64,000 nucleotides of DNA from Paramagnetospirillum caucaseum (GTDB lineage: Bacteria; Pseudomonadota; Alphaproteobacteria; Rhodospirillales; Magnetospirillaceae): assembly GCF_000342045.1 (NCBI RefSeq), contig NZ_AONQ01000015.1, forward strand, positions 1-64,000, given 5' to 3'. A program made the translations under genes and the position numbers. The notes beneath the pieces were generated by a model that did no database searches, was not told the origin of the DNA, and was given only the letters and a program-made list of their open reading frames with translations. Positions 43,910 through 53,731 of the stretch are shown one piece after another (positions within the stretch are counted from its first letter, which is position 1; each line of letters begins with the position of its first letter).

Positions 43910-44416
43910 TCAGCCCCCCCGGCGCGGCCCGGCGGCGCGGGTGGGGAAGCGGCCGCGGTCGGCCTCGTCCACCAGACCCAGCATCACCTTGCGGAAGCCT
44001 TCCACCGCCTCGGCCCCGGCCTCGCGGTAGGTACGGGCGATGCGGGCCCGCTGGCGCTCGGTCAGCAGCCGCTCGAGCTCGACGCCCTTCTCGGTCAGTT
44101 CCAGCAGGCGCTGGCGACGGTCGCGGAGTCCCGGCCGCTGGGTGATGAACTTCTCGGTCACCAACTGGCCCAGGACGCGCGACAGGCTCTGCTTGGTGAT
44201 GCGCAGGATGTCCAGCAGGTCGCTGACCGTAATGCCGGGATGGCGGCCGACGAAATAGATGACGCGGTGGTGGGCGCGGCCGAAGCCGTATTCCCCCAGG
44301 ATGGCGTCGGGCTCGGCCGTGAAGTCGCGATAGGCGAAGAACAGCAGCTCGATCCCCTGGCGCAGTTCCTCCTCGCGCAGGAACAGCGGGTTGATGCCGG
44401 TCTTGATGTCGCTCAT
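43910..44416 (-). CDS. MarR-family regulator (PetP-like)
   Basis: A 168-residue winged-helix regulator. The DNA-binding part is HHRVIYFVGRHPGITVSDLLDILRITKQSLSRVLGQLVTEKFITQRPGLRDRRQRLLELTEKG (about residues 48-110). It heads a minus-strand unit with the ompR, envZ and parA-like genes, and is divergent from ilvE. A pseudo-palindrome at 44441-44461 in the shared promoter region may be its operator. Confidence 0.88.
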   Translation of the reverse strand: MSDIKTGINPLFLREEELRQGIELLFFAYRDFTAEPDAILGEYGFGRAHHRVIYFVGRHPGITVSDLLDILRITKQSLSRVLGQLVTEKFITQRPGLRDRRQRLLELTEKGVELERLLTERQRARIARTYREAGAEAVEGFRKVMLGLVDEADRGRFPTRAAGPRRGG

Positions 44417-44440
44417 GGCGTGGTTAAGTCAGTCATGTTG

Positions 44441-44461
44441 ACATATATGGCCTATAAATGT
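44441..44461. promoter_or_regulatory. Pseudo-palindrome in marR/ilvE divergent promoter
   Basis: A 21-base AT-rich imperfect palindrome (ACAT-x-TAT-x-GGCC-type centre-x-ATA-x-ATGT, eight of ten positions paired). It lies 25 bases upstream of the marR-like ATG and 94 bases upstream of ilvE. Size and AT content fit MarR-type operators; autoregulation is inferred. A TTGACA hexamer overlaps its left end. Confidence 0.45.
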
Positions 44462-44554
44462 TACGCCATGCAAGAGAGTTTGGTAATTTTCCAACGTCTC
44501 ACGCCCTTGCCACCTTACTTTTGGCCCACCCCCTGATTTTGGAACGGAACGACC

Positions 44555-45427
44555 ATGTCAGTCCTCCCCTTCGATGACCGCGACGGCTTTCTCTGGCTCG
44601 ACGGCAAGCTGGTTCCCTGGCGCGACGCCAAGATTCACGTGCTGACCCACGGCCTGCATTACGGGTCCTGCGTGTTCGAGGGCGAGCGGGTGTATGGCGG
44701 CAAGGTGTTCAAGCTGCGCGAACATTCCCAGCGCCTGATAGAATCGGGCCGTATCCTGGGTTTCGAGGTGCCGTGGACCGCCGAGGAGATCGACGAGGCC
44801 ACCATGGCCACCGTCAAGGCCAACAACATCGTCGACGGCTATGTCCGCCCGGTGGCGTGGCGCGGTTCCGAGATGATGGGCGTCGCCGCCCAGGCCACCA
44901 CCATCCGCTTCGCGGTGGCCACCTGGACGTGGCCCAGCTACTGGAGCCCCGAGGCCCGCATGAAGGGCATCCGCCTCAACGTCTCCACCTGGAAGCGCCC
45001 CCATCCCGAGACGGCGCCGACCGCGTCCAAGGCGGCCGGCCTGTACATGATCTGCACCATGAGCAAGCACAAGGCCGAGGGTGACGGGTACGAGGATTCC
45101 CTTATGCTCGACTGGCGTGGCCAAGTCGCCGAGGCCACCGGCGCCAATATCTTCTTCGTGTTCGGCAATGAACTGCACACCCCAACGCCCGATTGCTTCC
45201 TGAACGGCATCACCCGTCAGACGGTGATCGCCCTGGCCAAGGCGCGGGGCATCACGGTGGTGGAACGGGCCATTTTCCCCGAGGACATGGTCAAGGCGTC
45301 GGAATGCTTCCTTACCGGCACCGCCGCCGAGGTGACCCCGGTGCGCGAGATCGGCACCTATACCTTCACTCCCGGCGATATTACCCGTCAACTGATCACG
45401 GATTATGACGCCCTGGTGCGGGCCTGA
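44555..45427 (+). CDS. ilvE: Branched-chain amino acid aminotransferase
   Basis: A 290-residue fold-type IV PLP enzyme that interconverts Leu/Ile/Val and their 2-oxoacids. Family features are HVLTHGLHYGSCVFEGERVYGG, the PLP Lys region (TASKAAGLYMICTMSKHKA), EATGANIFFV and LNGITRQTVIALAKARGI, then SECFLTGTAAEVTPV. It lies divergent from the PetP-like regulator. Length is standard. Confidence 0.95.
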   Translation: MSVLPFDDRDGFLWLDGKLVPWRDAKIHVLTHGLHYGSCVFEGERVYGGKVFKLREHSQRLIESGRILGFEVPWTAEEIDEATMATVKANNIVDGYVRPVAWRGSEMMGVAAQATTIRFAVATWTWPSYWSPEARMKGIRLNVSTWKRPHPETAPTASKAAGLYMICTMSKHKAEGDGYEDSLMLDWRGQVAEATGANIFFVFGNELHTPTPDCFLNGITRQTVIALAKARGITVVERAIFPEDMVKASECFLTGTAAEVTPVREIGTYTFTPGDITRQLITDYDALVRA

Positions 45428-45435
45428 ATAATATT

Positions 45436-45560
45436 CGGTCGCAACGCCCGCCATTTTCCTGGGGCCGGCCATTTTCCTGAGGAACGTCAAATCCCGGTAT
45501 TTTCATTTCCGGGCTTTCGTAATACGCTCCGCTTGGGAAATCGGATGGGCGTTGCGACCG
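45436..45560. repeat. Inverted repeat enclosing direct repeats
   Basis: A perfect 14-bp inverted repeat (CGGTCGCAACGCCC at 45436-45449; its reverse complement at 45547-45560) encloses 97 bases. Inside are two copies of CCATTTTCCTGRGG about 17 bases apart (from 45452 and 45469) and a small hairpin CCCGG/CCGGG near 45495-45515. It could be a structured RNA, a regulatory region for the following chemoreceptor gene, or a small non-autonomous element; no target-site duplication was seen. Confidence 0.55.
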
Positions 45561-45597
45561 GGTCGGGCCGGCCGCGTTAGAACGGATGGGAGTCTCC

Positions 45598-47304
45598 GTG
45601 TCGCACGCGTGGCAGAATTTGCGGCTGTCCAGCCGTTTCATGCTGATCGTCGGGGCCGGCGTCGTGATCTTGATCGCCGGTGTCGTCCTCACCATCGCCC
45701 GGTTCGAGCGCGCCGAAATGGAGCGCCAGCTGCAGCAGCTCTCGGCCAACGAGATGACCTCGCTGCACGCCCTGATCCAGAACGTCATGGCCAAGCGGCC
45801 CGACGACGGCGACAACATCGGCATCGCCGTCTTCAACAACTGGTTCGATTCGCGCAACATCCACTATCCCGGCAAGGTGTGGAGCGCCTGGGGGCCCAAG
45901 GTGGCCGCCCACATGAAGGAGGTCGAGCCCGAAAAGCCGGCCAAGCTGCCCAAGGATGGCGTGGACCGCGAGGCTTTCGAGACCAAGGCGGCGGTCGGAC
46001 GGTTCGAGGACGGCTTCTACCGCTATTCCCTGCCCATCGTGCTGGGCGTCACCGAAGGCGCCAAGGACGAGGTCTGCCACGCCTGTCACGGCGGCATGGG
46101 GATGAACGACGGCGACGTCATCGCCGTTCTGTCCTCGTCGCTGTCCACCGCCGAATCCGAGGCCCGGCTGAACCAGGTGCTGACCTGGCTGGTGGTGGGC
46201 GGCGTCATCGCCACCGTGCTGGCGGTGTTCGGCGTGCGCACCATCCTGAAGCGGATCATCGCCGATCCCATCGAGGACATGACCGTGCGCATGGACCAGT
46301 TGGCGCGAGGCGACGTCTCGGTGGACGTGCCGGCCCTCGGCCGCCGGGACGAGGTGGGCGACATCGCCCGCGCCGTCCAGGTGTTCAAGGACAACACCAT
46401 CGCCAAGCAGAAGATGGAGGTGGAGGCCCAGGCCGCCGCCGCCGCGCGCGAGGAGCGCATGCACCGGCTGGAAGGCCTGATCGCCGCCTTCGACAAGGCG
46501 GTGACGGCGGTGCTGGATTCGGTGGCCGCCTCGGCGCAGCAGATGATCCAGACGGCGCGCAGCATGGTGAACTCGGCCGACCAGGCGCTGGAGAAGGCCA
46601 ATACCGCCGCCCATCAGGCCAACGAGGCCAACCAGAACGTCAGCACCGTGGCCGCCGCCGCCGAGGAGCTGTCGTCGTCCATCAGCGAGATCGCCCAGCA
46701 GGTCGGCATGTCCAACCAGGTGGCGGTTTCCGCCACCAAGGAGGCCGATTCGGTCAATACCCGCGTCCAGGGTCTGGCCGGCGCCGCCGACAAGATCGGC
46801 GAGATCGTCGAGATGATCACCGGTATCGCCGAACAGACCAACCTGCTGGCGCTCAACGCCACCGTCGAGGCGGCGCGGGCCGGCGAGGCGGGCAAGGGCT
46901 TCAACGTGGTGGCCTCCGAGGTCAAGAATCTGGCCCGCCAGACGGTAGGCGCCACCGAGGATATCGCATCGCAGGTCAACACCATCCAGCAGGAAACCGA
47001 CAAGACGGTGCGCGCCATCCGCGGCATCAACACCACCATCTCCTCCATGGACGGCATCACCACCGCCATCGCCTCGGCCATCGAGGAGCAGGGCGCCGCC
47101 ACCCAGGAGATCGCCCGCAACATCGACCACGCCGCCTCGGGCACCCGGTTCGTCTACGACAACATCAACGCGGTGACGCAGACCATCCACGAGACCGACC
47201 AGGCGGCCAAGGACGTGCTGGGGGCGGTGGAGACCCTGCAGCGCCAGGCCATGACGCTGCGCGCCGAGGTTGACCGCTTCCTGAGCGGCATCCGCGAGGC
47301 GTGA
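45598..47304 (+). CDS. Methyl-accepting chemotaxis protein with c-type heme motif
   Basis: A 568-residue chemoreceptor. It has a first helix (about 15-37), a periplasmic domain of about 140 residues with CHACH (a CxxCH covalent heme site, about residues 160-164), a second helix (about 190-210) and a HAMP domain. The signalling domain has its tip at EQTNLLALNATVEAARAGEAGKGFNVVASEVKNLA. The heme motif suggests sensing of oxygen, NO or redox state. The GTG at 45598 follows GGGAG; an ATG at 45586 has no ribosome site. The sensor resembles DUF3365-type heme domains, an uncertain match. Confidence 0.9.
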   Translation: MSHAWQNLRLSSRFMLIVGAGVVILIAGVVLTIARFERAEMERQLQQLSANEMTSLHALIQNVMAKRPDDGDNIGIAVFNNWFDSRNIHYPGKVWSAWGPKVAAHMKEVEPEKPAKLPKDGVDREAFETKAAVGRFEDGFYRYSLPIVLGVTEGAKDEVCHACHGGMGMNDGDVIAVLSSSLSTAESEARLNQVLTWLVVGGVIATVLAVFGVRTILKRIIADPIEDMTVRMDQLARGDVSVDVPALGRRDEVGDIARAVQVFKDNTIAKQKMEVEAQAAAAAREERMHRLEGLIAAFDKAVTAVLDSVAASAQQMIQTARSMVNSADQALEKANTAAHQANEANQNVSTVAAAAEELSSSISEIAQQVGMSNQVAVSATKEADSVNTRVQGLAGAADKIGEIVEMITGIAEQTNLLALNATVEAARAGEAGKGFNVVASEVKNLARQTVGATEDIASQVNTIQQETDKTVRAIRGINTTISSMDGITTAIASAIEEQGAATQEIARNIDHAASGTRFVYDNINAVTQTIHETDQAAKDVLGAVETLQRQAMTLRAEVDRFLSGIREA

Positions 47305-47392
47305 CCTGGACGCAAGGCTGGGAGGCGGTGTTTCCGCCTTCCATTCCGGGGCGTTTCCAGGTAACTCTTTGGGCGTCATCCAGGGGGTACTA

Positions 47393-47584
47393 ATGAGCCT
47401 GCCCAAGACCGTGCTGGACTGCCCGCATTGCCAGCAGAGCAGCGACCACCGCGTCCATTCCTACGGAGACGGCACCGCCATCGTCTGGTGCGGCTCGTGC
47501 CACAATCCGCGTGAACTGCTGATGGCCCAACTGCGCCGCATGGCCCGCCGCGACGGACGGGCTTCGGTCATCGCCGCGGAATAG
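47393..47584 (+). CDS. Small zinc-ribbon-like protein
   Basis: A 63-residue protein with two CxxC pairs (DCPHC at about residues 9-13 and WCGSC at about 34-38) spaced as in a zinc ribbon, and a basic C-terminus (QLRRMARRDGRAS). The ATG at 47393 follows CAGGGGG. It lies between the heme chemoreceptor gene and the HD-GYP gene, which converges with it. Function unknown. Confidence 0.65.
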   Translation: MSLPKTVLDCPHCQQSSDHRVHSYGDGTAIVWCGSCHNPRELLMAQLRRMARRDGRASVIAAE

Positions 47585-47590
47585 GCGCCG

Positions 47591-48640
47591 TCACAGCGGC
47601 GGCGGGGCATCCTCGTCGAGGATGCCGACCCCCTTTTCCTCCACCACTGCGATGCAGGCCCGGACCACCGCCGGGTCGTAGCGGCTGCCGGAATGGTCGC
47701 GCAATTCCTGGATGGCCACGTCGAGGCCCAGGGCCGGCCGGTAGGGGCGGTGGGAACTGATGGCCTCCAGCACGTCGGCTACCGCGATGATCCGCGATTC
47801 CAGGATGATCTCGTCACCCTTCAGCCCCAGGGGATAGCCGCTGCCGTCCAGCCGCTCGTGGTGCTGGCGGATCATGTCGGCCACCGGCCAGGGGAATTCG
47901 ATGTCCTTCATGATCTCCCAGCCCATCTGGGGATGCATGCGGATTACCTTGTGCACCTCGGCCGACAGCTTGCCGGGGCGCGAGAGGAACTCGGCGGGGA
48001 TGTGGATCTTGCCGATGTCGTGCAGCAGCCCGCCAGTGCGCAGCCCCTCCACCGTGGCGTCGGACAGGCCCATCTGCCGCCCGATGGCGGTGGACAATTG
48101 CGCCACCCGGCGCTGGTGGCCGGTGGTGTAGGGGTCGCGCATCTCCAGCGTCAGCGACAGCGAGCGGACGGTCTGGAGCAGCACCCGCTTCAGGCGTTCG
48201 GCGGTGGCGCGGCGCTCTTCCTCCACCGCCTTGCGCTCGATGGCGTAGAGGATGGTGCGGCGGATCAGGTTGCCGTCGCCCTGGCCCTTGACCAGATAGT
48301 CCTGGCAGCCGTGCTGCAGGGCCAGCAGGCCCATGGATTCGTCGTCCAGCCCGGTGCAGATGACGATGGGCAGGGCCGGCGCGGCGGCGCGGAACCGCTC
48401 CACCGTCTCAATGCCGTGGGCGTCGGGAAGGGAAAGGTCGAGCAGGACGGCATCGGGGGGCTCGGCCCCGGCCCCGGCGATGGCCTCGCCCAGGGTGGCG
48501 GCCCGGCGGCAGTTGAAGCCGCCGACCTCGCTCAGCAGCAATTCGATCAGGCGGGCGTCGGCGGGATTGTCCTCCACCACCAGGAGGTCCACTTCCCTCG
48601 ATCGCATGTCGGTCATTTCCAGATCCCGCTTCAGATGCAT
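47591..48640 (-). CDS. HD-GYP response regulator (c-di-GMP phosphodiesterase)
   Basis: A 349-residue two-domain protein. The receiver (LVVEDNPADARLIE; D68 in AVLLDLSLPDAHG) is followed by an HD-GYP domain (GHQRRVAQLSTAIG; LLHDIGKIHIP; HHERLDGSGYPLGLKG; RIIAVADVLEAISSHRPYRPALG) with all metal and GYP residues. It is expected to hydrolyse cyclic di-GMP, linking signalling to motility. The ATG at 48640 has GGAGG eight bases upstream; longer in-frame extensions are poorly supported. Confidence 0.9.
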   Translation of the reverse strand: MHLKRDLEMTDMRSREVDLLVVEDNPADARLIELLLSEVGGFNCRRAATLGEAIAGAGAEPPDAVLLDLSLPDAHGIETVERFRAAAPALPIVICTGLDDESMGLLALQHGCQDYLVKGQGDGNLIRRTILYAIERKAVEEERRATAERLKRVLLQTVRSLSLTLEMRDPYTTGHQRRVAQLSTAIGRQMGLSDATVEGLRTGGLLHDIGKIHIPAEFLSRPGKLSAEVHKVIRMHPQMGWEIMKDIEFPWPVADMIRQHHERLDGSGYPLGLKGDEIILESRIIAVADVLEAISSHRPYRPALGLDVAIQELRDHSGSRYDPAVVRACIAVVEEKGVGILDEDAPPPL

Positions 48641-48992
48641 CGAGGTGTCCTCCGTCCCACCGGACGCCGCCCGAGCCGAGGTCCGAAGCGCTTCCACCAT
48701 TGAGACATAACGCGGCGATGATGTTAAGGGGCCTGGGAGCGTGCCAGGCTTGCCGTTTATGCGCTTCGGATGGGGCGGTATGGCGGAGTGGGGATGATTT
48801 GACAATGATCAAGGTTCTGAAAAATATAGGTATTTCCCGCATGAACCAATGATGGAATCGACGTCGTCCCGGACGAAAGTCTTTAAAAAACGATGAATCT
48901 AGGCCTAATGTAATAGCTGTGTCTTATGCGAGTGGGCCACGGCCTTTCGGATGTGTGGAGGGGGTTGTGGCGGTGAGTGACGGAGGTCTTCC
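48641..48992. promoter_or_regulatory. Divergent regulatory region between HD-GYP and chemoreceptor genes
   Basis: No gene is seen in these 352 bases. They become AT-rich from about 48790. A TTGACA at 48799-48804 with AAATAT 17 bases later is a weak sigma70-type candidate for the chemoreceptor. No convincing palindrome or RNA structure was found. Confidence 0.35.
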
Positions 48993-50687
48993 ATGGGTGG
49001 ATTGAAACTGGGAATCGGGGCCAAGATCTGGGCGCTGGTGGCTTTGTTGGTTGTCGGCCTGGGGTTGCTGACCGCCCAGAGCCTGTCCTCGGCCCGCGAC
49101 ACCCTGATGGAGGACCGGCGCCAGGCTCTGCGGCAGCTGGTGGAGACCGCCGCCAGCGCGGTGGGCATGTTCCAGCAGCGGGCGGCCAAGGGCGAAATGA
49201 CCGAGGAGGCGGCGAAGGCGGCCGCCCTCGACGTGCTGCGGGCCTTCCGCTACGGCAACAACGACTATTTCGTGGTGACCGACCCCAACGTCGTGACCAT
49301 CATGCATCCGCTGCGGCCCGACCTGAACGGCAAGGACATGTCCCAGGTCAAGGACGCCAACGGCGTGTATTTCGCCCGGCAGCAGGTGGAGGAATCCAAG
49401 CAGTTCGGCCACTCGTACGTGGCCTATGTCTTTCCCCGCGTCAAGGACGGGCCGCCGCTGCCGAAGCTGGCCTATGCCCAGATGTTCAAGCCCTGGGGCT
49501 GGACCCTGCTCTCGGGCGTCTATATCGACGACATCGACGAGCAGTTCCGGGCCAAGGCCATCGAACTGGGGCTGAAGGCCCTGGGGCTGGGTCTGCTGGC
49601 CGGCCTGGTGGCGATCCTGATCGCCCGCTCCATCACCGGGCCGCTGGGCCGCCTGGTGACCCGCATGCGGGCCCTGGCCGACGGCGACATCACCCACGCG
49701 GTCCAGGGGACCGAGCGCCAGGACGAGATGGGCGCCCTGGCCCGCGCCATGGAGGTGTTCCGGGGCAGCGCCATCGAGAACCGCCGCCTGCTCGACGAAC
49801 AGGAACAGCTGAAGCAGGCCGCCGCCCGGGAGCGCAACCGGGCGCTGCAGGACATGGCCGAGGGGCTGGAACGCCGGGTCAAGTCGGCGGTGGACGCCAT
49901 CAACCAGGTGGGACAGCGCCTCAACGGCGCCTCCAGCGCCATGACCCACACGGCGGAGCAGACCTCGGAACAGACCAGCGCGGTGGTCGCCGCCACCGAG
50001 CAGACCTCGACCAACGTGCAGACCGTGGCCGCCGCCGCCGAGGAGCTGAGCGCGTCGGGCAACGAGATCAGCCGCCAGGTGGCGCTGACCGCCGACATCG
50101 CCCGGACCGCCGCCGACGAGGCGGAGCAGACCAATTCCATGGTCTCGGCCCTGGCCGCCGCCGCCGGCCGCATCGGCGAGGTGGTGCAGTTGATCGACGC
50201 CATCGCCGGTCAGACCAACCTGCTGGCCTTGAACGCCACCATCGAGGCGGCCCGCGCCGGCGAAGCGGGCAAGGGCTTCGCGGTGGTGGCCGGCGAGGTC
50301 AAGACCCTGGCCAACCAGACCGCCAAGGCCACCCAGGAGATCACCGCCCAGATCGCCGCGGTCCAGGCGGAGACCACCAAGGCGGTGGCCGCCATCCGCC
50401 ATATCGGCGAGACCATCAACAAGGTGGACGAGGCGACGTCCTCCATCGCCAGCGCGGTGGAGGAGCAGAACGCCGCCATCCACGAGATCACCCGCAGCGT
50501 CCAGGAAGCGGCGCGCGGCACCCGCGAGGTGTCCGAGCATATCGGCAAGGTGGAGGAGGGCACAAACACCTCGCGCAGCGCCGCCGAGGAGGTGGCGGGC
50601 TCGGCGCGCGAGATGGTGACCCAGAACGGCTCGTTGACCCGCGAGATCGACGGCTTCCTGCGGGAAATCCGCACCCAGGCGGCCTGA
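48993..50687 (+). CDS. Methyl-accepting chemotaxis protein with single Cache domain
   Basis: A 564-residue chemoreceptor. After a first helix (about 10-30), the periplasmic single-Cache-like domain shows FRYGNNDYFVVTDPNVVTIMHPLRPDLNGKDM and FPRVKDGPPLPKLAYAQMFKPWGWTLLSGVYIDD. A second helix (about 190-212), a HAMP domain and the signalling domain (GQTNLLALNATIEAARAGEAGKGFAVVAGEVKTLANQTAKAT) follow. Such Cache domains often bind small organic acids; the ligand is unknown. The ATG follows CGGAGG. Confidence 0.93.
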   Translation: MGGLKLGIGAKIWALVALLVVGLGLLTAQSLSSARDTLMEDRRQALRQLVETAASAVGMFQQRAAKGEMTEEAAKAAALDVLRAFRYGNNDYFVVTDPNVVTIMHPLRPDLNGKDMSQVKDANGVYFARQQVEESKQFGHSYVAYVFPRVKDGPPLPKLAYAQMFKPWGWTLLSGVYIDDIDEQFRAKAIELGLKALGLGLLAGLVAILIARSITGPLGRLVTRMRALADGDITHAVQGTERQDEMGALARAMEVFRGSAIENRRLLDEQEQLKQAAARERNRALQDMAEGLERRVKSAVDAINQVGQRLNGASSAMTHTAEQTSEQTSAVVAATEQTSTNVQTVAAAAEELSASGNEISRQVALTADIARTAADEAEQTNSMVSALAAAAGRIGEVVQLIDAIAGQTNLLALNATIEAARAGEAGKGFAVVAGEVKTLANQTAKATQEITAQIAAVQAETTKAVAAIRHIGETINKVDEATSSIASAVEEQNAAIHEITRSVQEAARGTREVSEHIGKVEEGTNTSRSAAEEVAGSAREMVTQNGSLTREIDGFLREIRTQAA

Positions 50688-50709
50688 CCCGCGCCGACGC
50701 GAAAGAACG

Positions 50710-50741
50710 AAGGGGCGGTTCCTCGCGGAACCGCCCCTTTT
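50710..50741. terminator. Strong terminator between chemoreceptor and aspartate aminotransferase
   Basis: AAGGGGCGGTTCC pairs with GGAACCGCCCCTT (13 bp, four-base loop), followed by TTTTCC on the plus strand. The minus strand reads TTCGTTCTTTC after the stem. It serves the two convergent genes. Confidence 0.88.
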
Positions 50742-50762
50742 CCATGCCCTGGTGGCTTGAGC

Positions 50763-52055
<1,293 letters not shown>

Positions 52056-52171
52056 CTAGAATGCCTGATCGGAGCGGGGCGTAAGGATCAGGGCCGAAGC
52101 TCCGATTGCCATCCCGCTCGGGAAGTGGAATCATGCCCGCCCATCTTTCAGCCTGTGGAAAGTGCCGTTTC

Positions 52172-53317
52172 ATGAGGATCGCCGCTGCCGTCGCCGCGTT
52201 GCTCGCCCTCTCCCTGCCTCTGGCCGGGGGCGGCCATGCCGCCGCCAGGAAGGCGGCCAAGCCGGCCGCCGCCGCCGAGTCGCGCCATGCCGCCCTGGCG
52301 GCGGCCGCCGCCACTGGCGACATGGAAGCCCAGTACCAGATGGGCCTAGCCTATCGCGGCGGCGGCCACGGGCTCAAGGCCGATGCCGCGGTGGCGCTGG
52401 TGTGGTTCACCCTGGCCGGGGCCGAGGGACATGCCGCCGCCGCCGTCGAGGCGGCCAAGGCGTTCGAGGCCGGGCGGGGCGTCAAGCGCGACCTCAATGC
52501 CGCCGGCAACTGGTGGTACAAGGCCGGGACCCTGGGCGACGCCCAGGCGCGGGCCCGCTGGGTCGACCTGTTCATCGAGGGCGAGGTTCACGCCATCGGC
52601 GGCCGCGACGGCATCGCCTGGCTGGCCGAAGCCGCCCAGGCCGGCGATTTGCGCGCCATGATGGGGCTGGCCGACGTGCTGGAGCGCGGCCACGGCGTGC
52701 CGCCCGACATCGCCCAGGCCGAGGGCCTGTACCGGCAGGCCGCCCTGCTGCATGGCGACGTGGAAGCCCGCTTCCGGCTGGGCCGCCTGCTGCTCGAGCG
52801 TCCGGCCATGTGGCGCAAACCCGCCGAGGAGGAGTGGAACGCCAAGGAGGCCGAGCGCAAGAGCCATCCGTTCGGCGCGGTGTGGTATTCCACCAAGCCG
52901 CTCAACGCCGACGAGGCCCGGGCGGTGCAATTGCGTCCCGGCATCAACGAGGGGGAGCGCTGGCTGCGCTCCGCCGCCCGGCGTGGCCACGCCGAGGCGC
53001 AGTACCTGCTGGGCGCCGCCAAGGTGGCGGGCATGGAGCTTCCCCTGGACATGGTCGAGGGTGTGGCGTGGCTGGAAGCCGCCGCCGTCCAGGGGCATGC
53101 CGAGGCCCTGCTGGCCCTGGGCGACCTGGCCGCCAAGGGCCAGGGGTTCCACGCCAAGGACCCGGTGCGGGCCTATGTCATGTACGAACTGGCCATCGCC
53201 CAGGGCGAAGCCGGGGCCAAGGCGGCCCGCGACGCCATCGCCAAGGGCATGAACCAGAAGCAGACCGCGCGGGCCCGCCAACTGGTGCAGGAACTGCGCG
53301 ACCTCGCCGGGCTCTGA
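52172..53317 (+). CDS. Secreted Sel1-repeat protein
   Basis: A 381-residue protein with a Sec signal peptide (MRIAAAVAALLALSLPLAGGGHA) and Sel1-type alpha-helical repeats. Examples are GDMEAQYQMGLAYRGG, GDLRAMMGLADVLERGHGVPPDIAQAEGLYRQAALLHGD, GHAEAQYLLGAAKVAG and GHAEALLALGDLAAKGQGF. Such repeats make protein contacts in the periplasm or envelope. No partner is apparent. The ATG at 52172 opens the signal peptide; upstream in-frame ATGs exist. Confidence 0.83.
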   Translation: MRIAAAVAALLALSLPLAGGGHAAARKAAKPAAAAESRHAALAAAAATGDMEAQYQMGLAYRGGGHGLKADAAVALVWFTLAGAEGHAAAAVEAAKAFEAGRGVKRDLNAAGNWWYKAGTLGDAQARARWVDLFIEGEVHAIGGRDGIAWLAEAAQAGDLRAMMGLADVLERGHGVPPDIAQAEGLYRQAALLHGDVEARFRLGRLLLERPAMWRKPAEEEWNAKEAERKSHPFGAVWYSTKPLNADEARAVQLRPGINEGERWLRSAARRGHAEAQYLLGAAKVAGMELPLDMVEGVAWLEAAAVQGHAEALLALGDLAAKGQGFHAKDPVRAYVMYELAIAQGEAGAKAARDAIAKGMNQKQTARARQLVQELRDLAGL

Positions 53318-53725
53318 TCAGGCTTCCTCGAGCAGGGCGCGGCCCGTCTCGCCGCCGTCGCCGTCCAGGCGCTGGGCGATGACCTGCATCATGCCCTCCG
53401 CCAGCCGGGCCATGCGGGCCAGTCCCCCGGGGTCCGGCGCCGGCTCGGTCTCGATCAGCCGGCACAACCGGTTGCCCAACTCGCTGACCAGGGGATAGCC
53501 GAAGGTGGCGGCTTGGCCCTTCATGTCGTGGCTGATGGTGAACAGGCGGGGCAGCAGCAGGGCGAGGTCGGCCCCCGGGGTCAGGATCTCGTCCAGGCAG
53601 GCGCGCAGCCGCGCGGCATCGGCCCCGGCCCATTCCAGATAGCGGCCGGAGAGCCCGGCCAGGGCCGCCTCGGCCCGGGCCAGGATTTCGGGGGAAAGTT
53701 CGGGAAGCTCGCCGTCTCCGGCCAT
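53318..53725 (-). CDS. Histidine phosphotransfer (Hpt) protein
   Basis: A 135-residue helical protein with the Hpt signature FTISHDMKGQAATFGYPLVSELGNRL; H66 is the expected phospho-accepting residue. It follows a single-domain receiver gene by six bases, so the two may form part of a phosphorelay. The C-terminus runs exactly to the convergent Sel1 gene. The partner kinase is unknown. Confidence 0.85.
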   Translation of the reverse strand: MAGDGELPELSPEILARAEAALAGLSGRYLEWAGADAARLRACLDEILTPGADLALLLPRLFTISHDMKGQAATFGYPLVSELGNRLCRLIETEPAPDPGGLARMARLAEGMMQVIAQRLDGDGGETGRALLEEA

Positions 53726-53731
53726 GGGGGG

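Noticed and set aside
48799-48827. Sigma70 promoter for the Cache chemoreceptor
   Set aside because: The TTGACA is good but the -10 (AAATAT) matches only three of six positions, so it is mentioned as a weak candidate and not called as a promoter.
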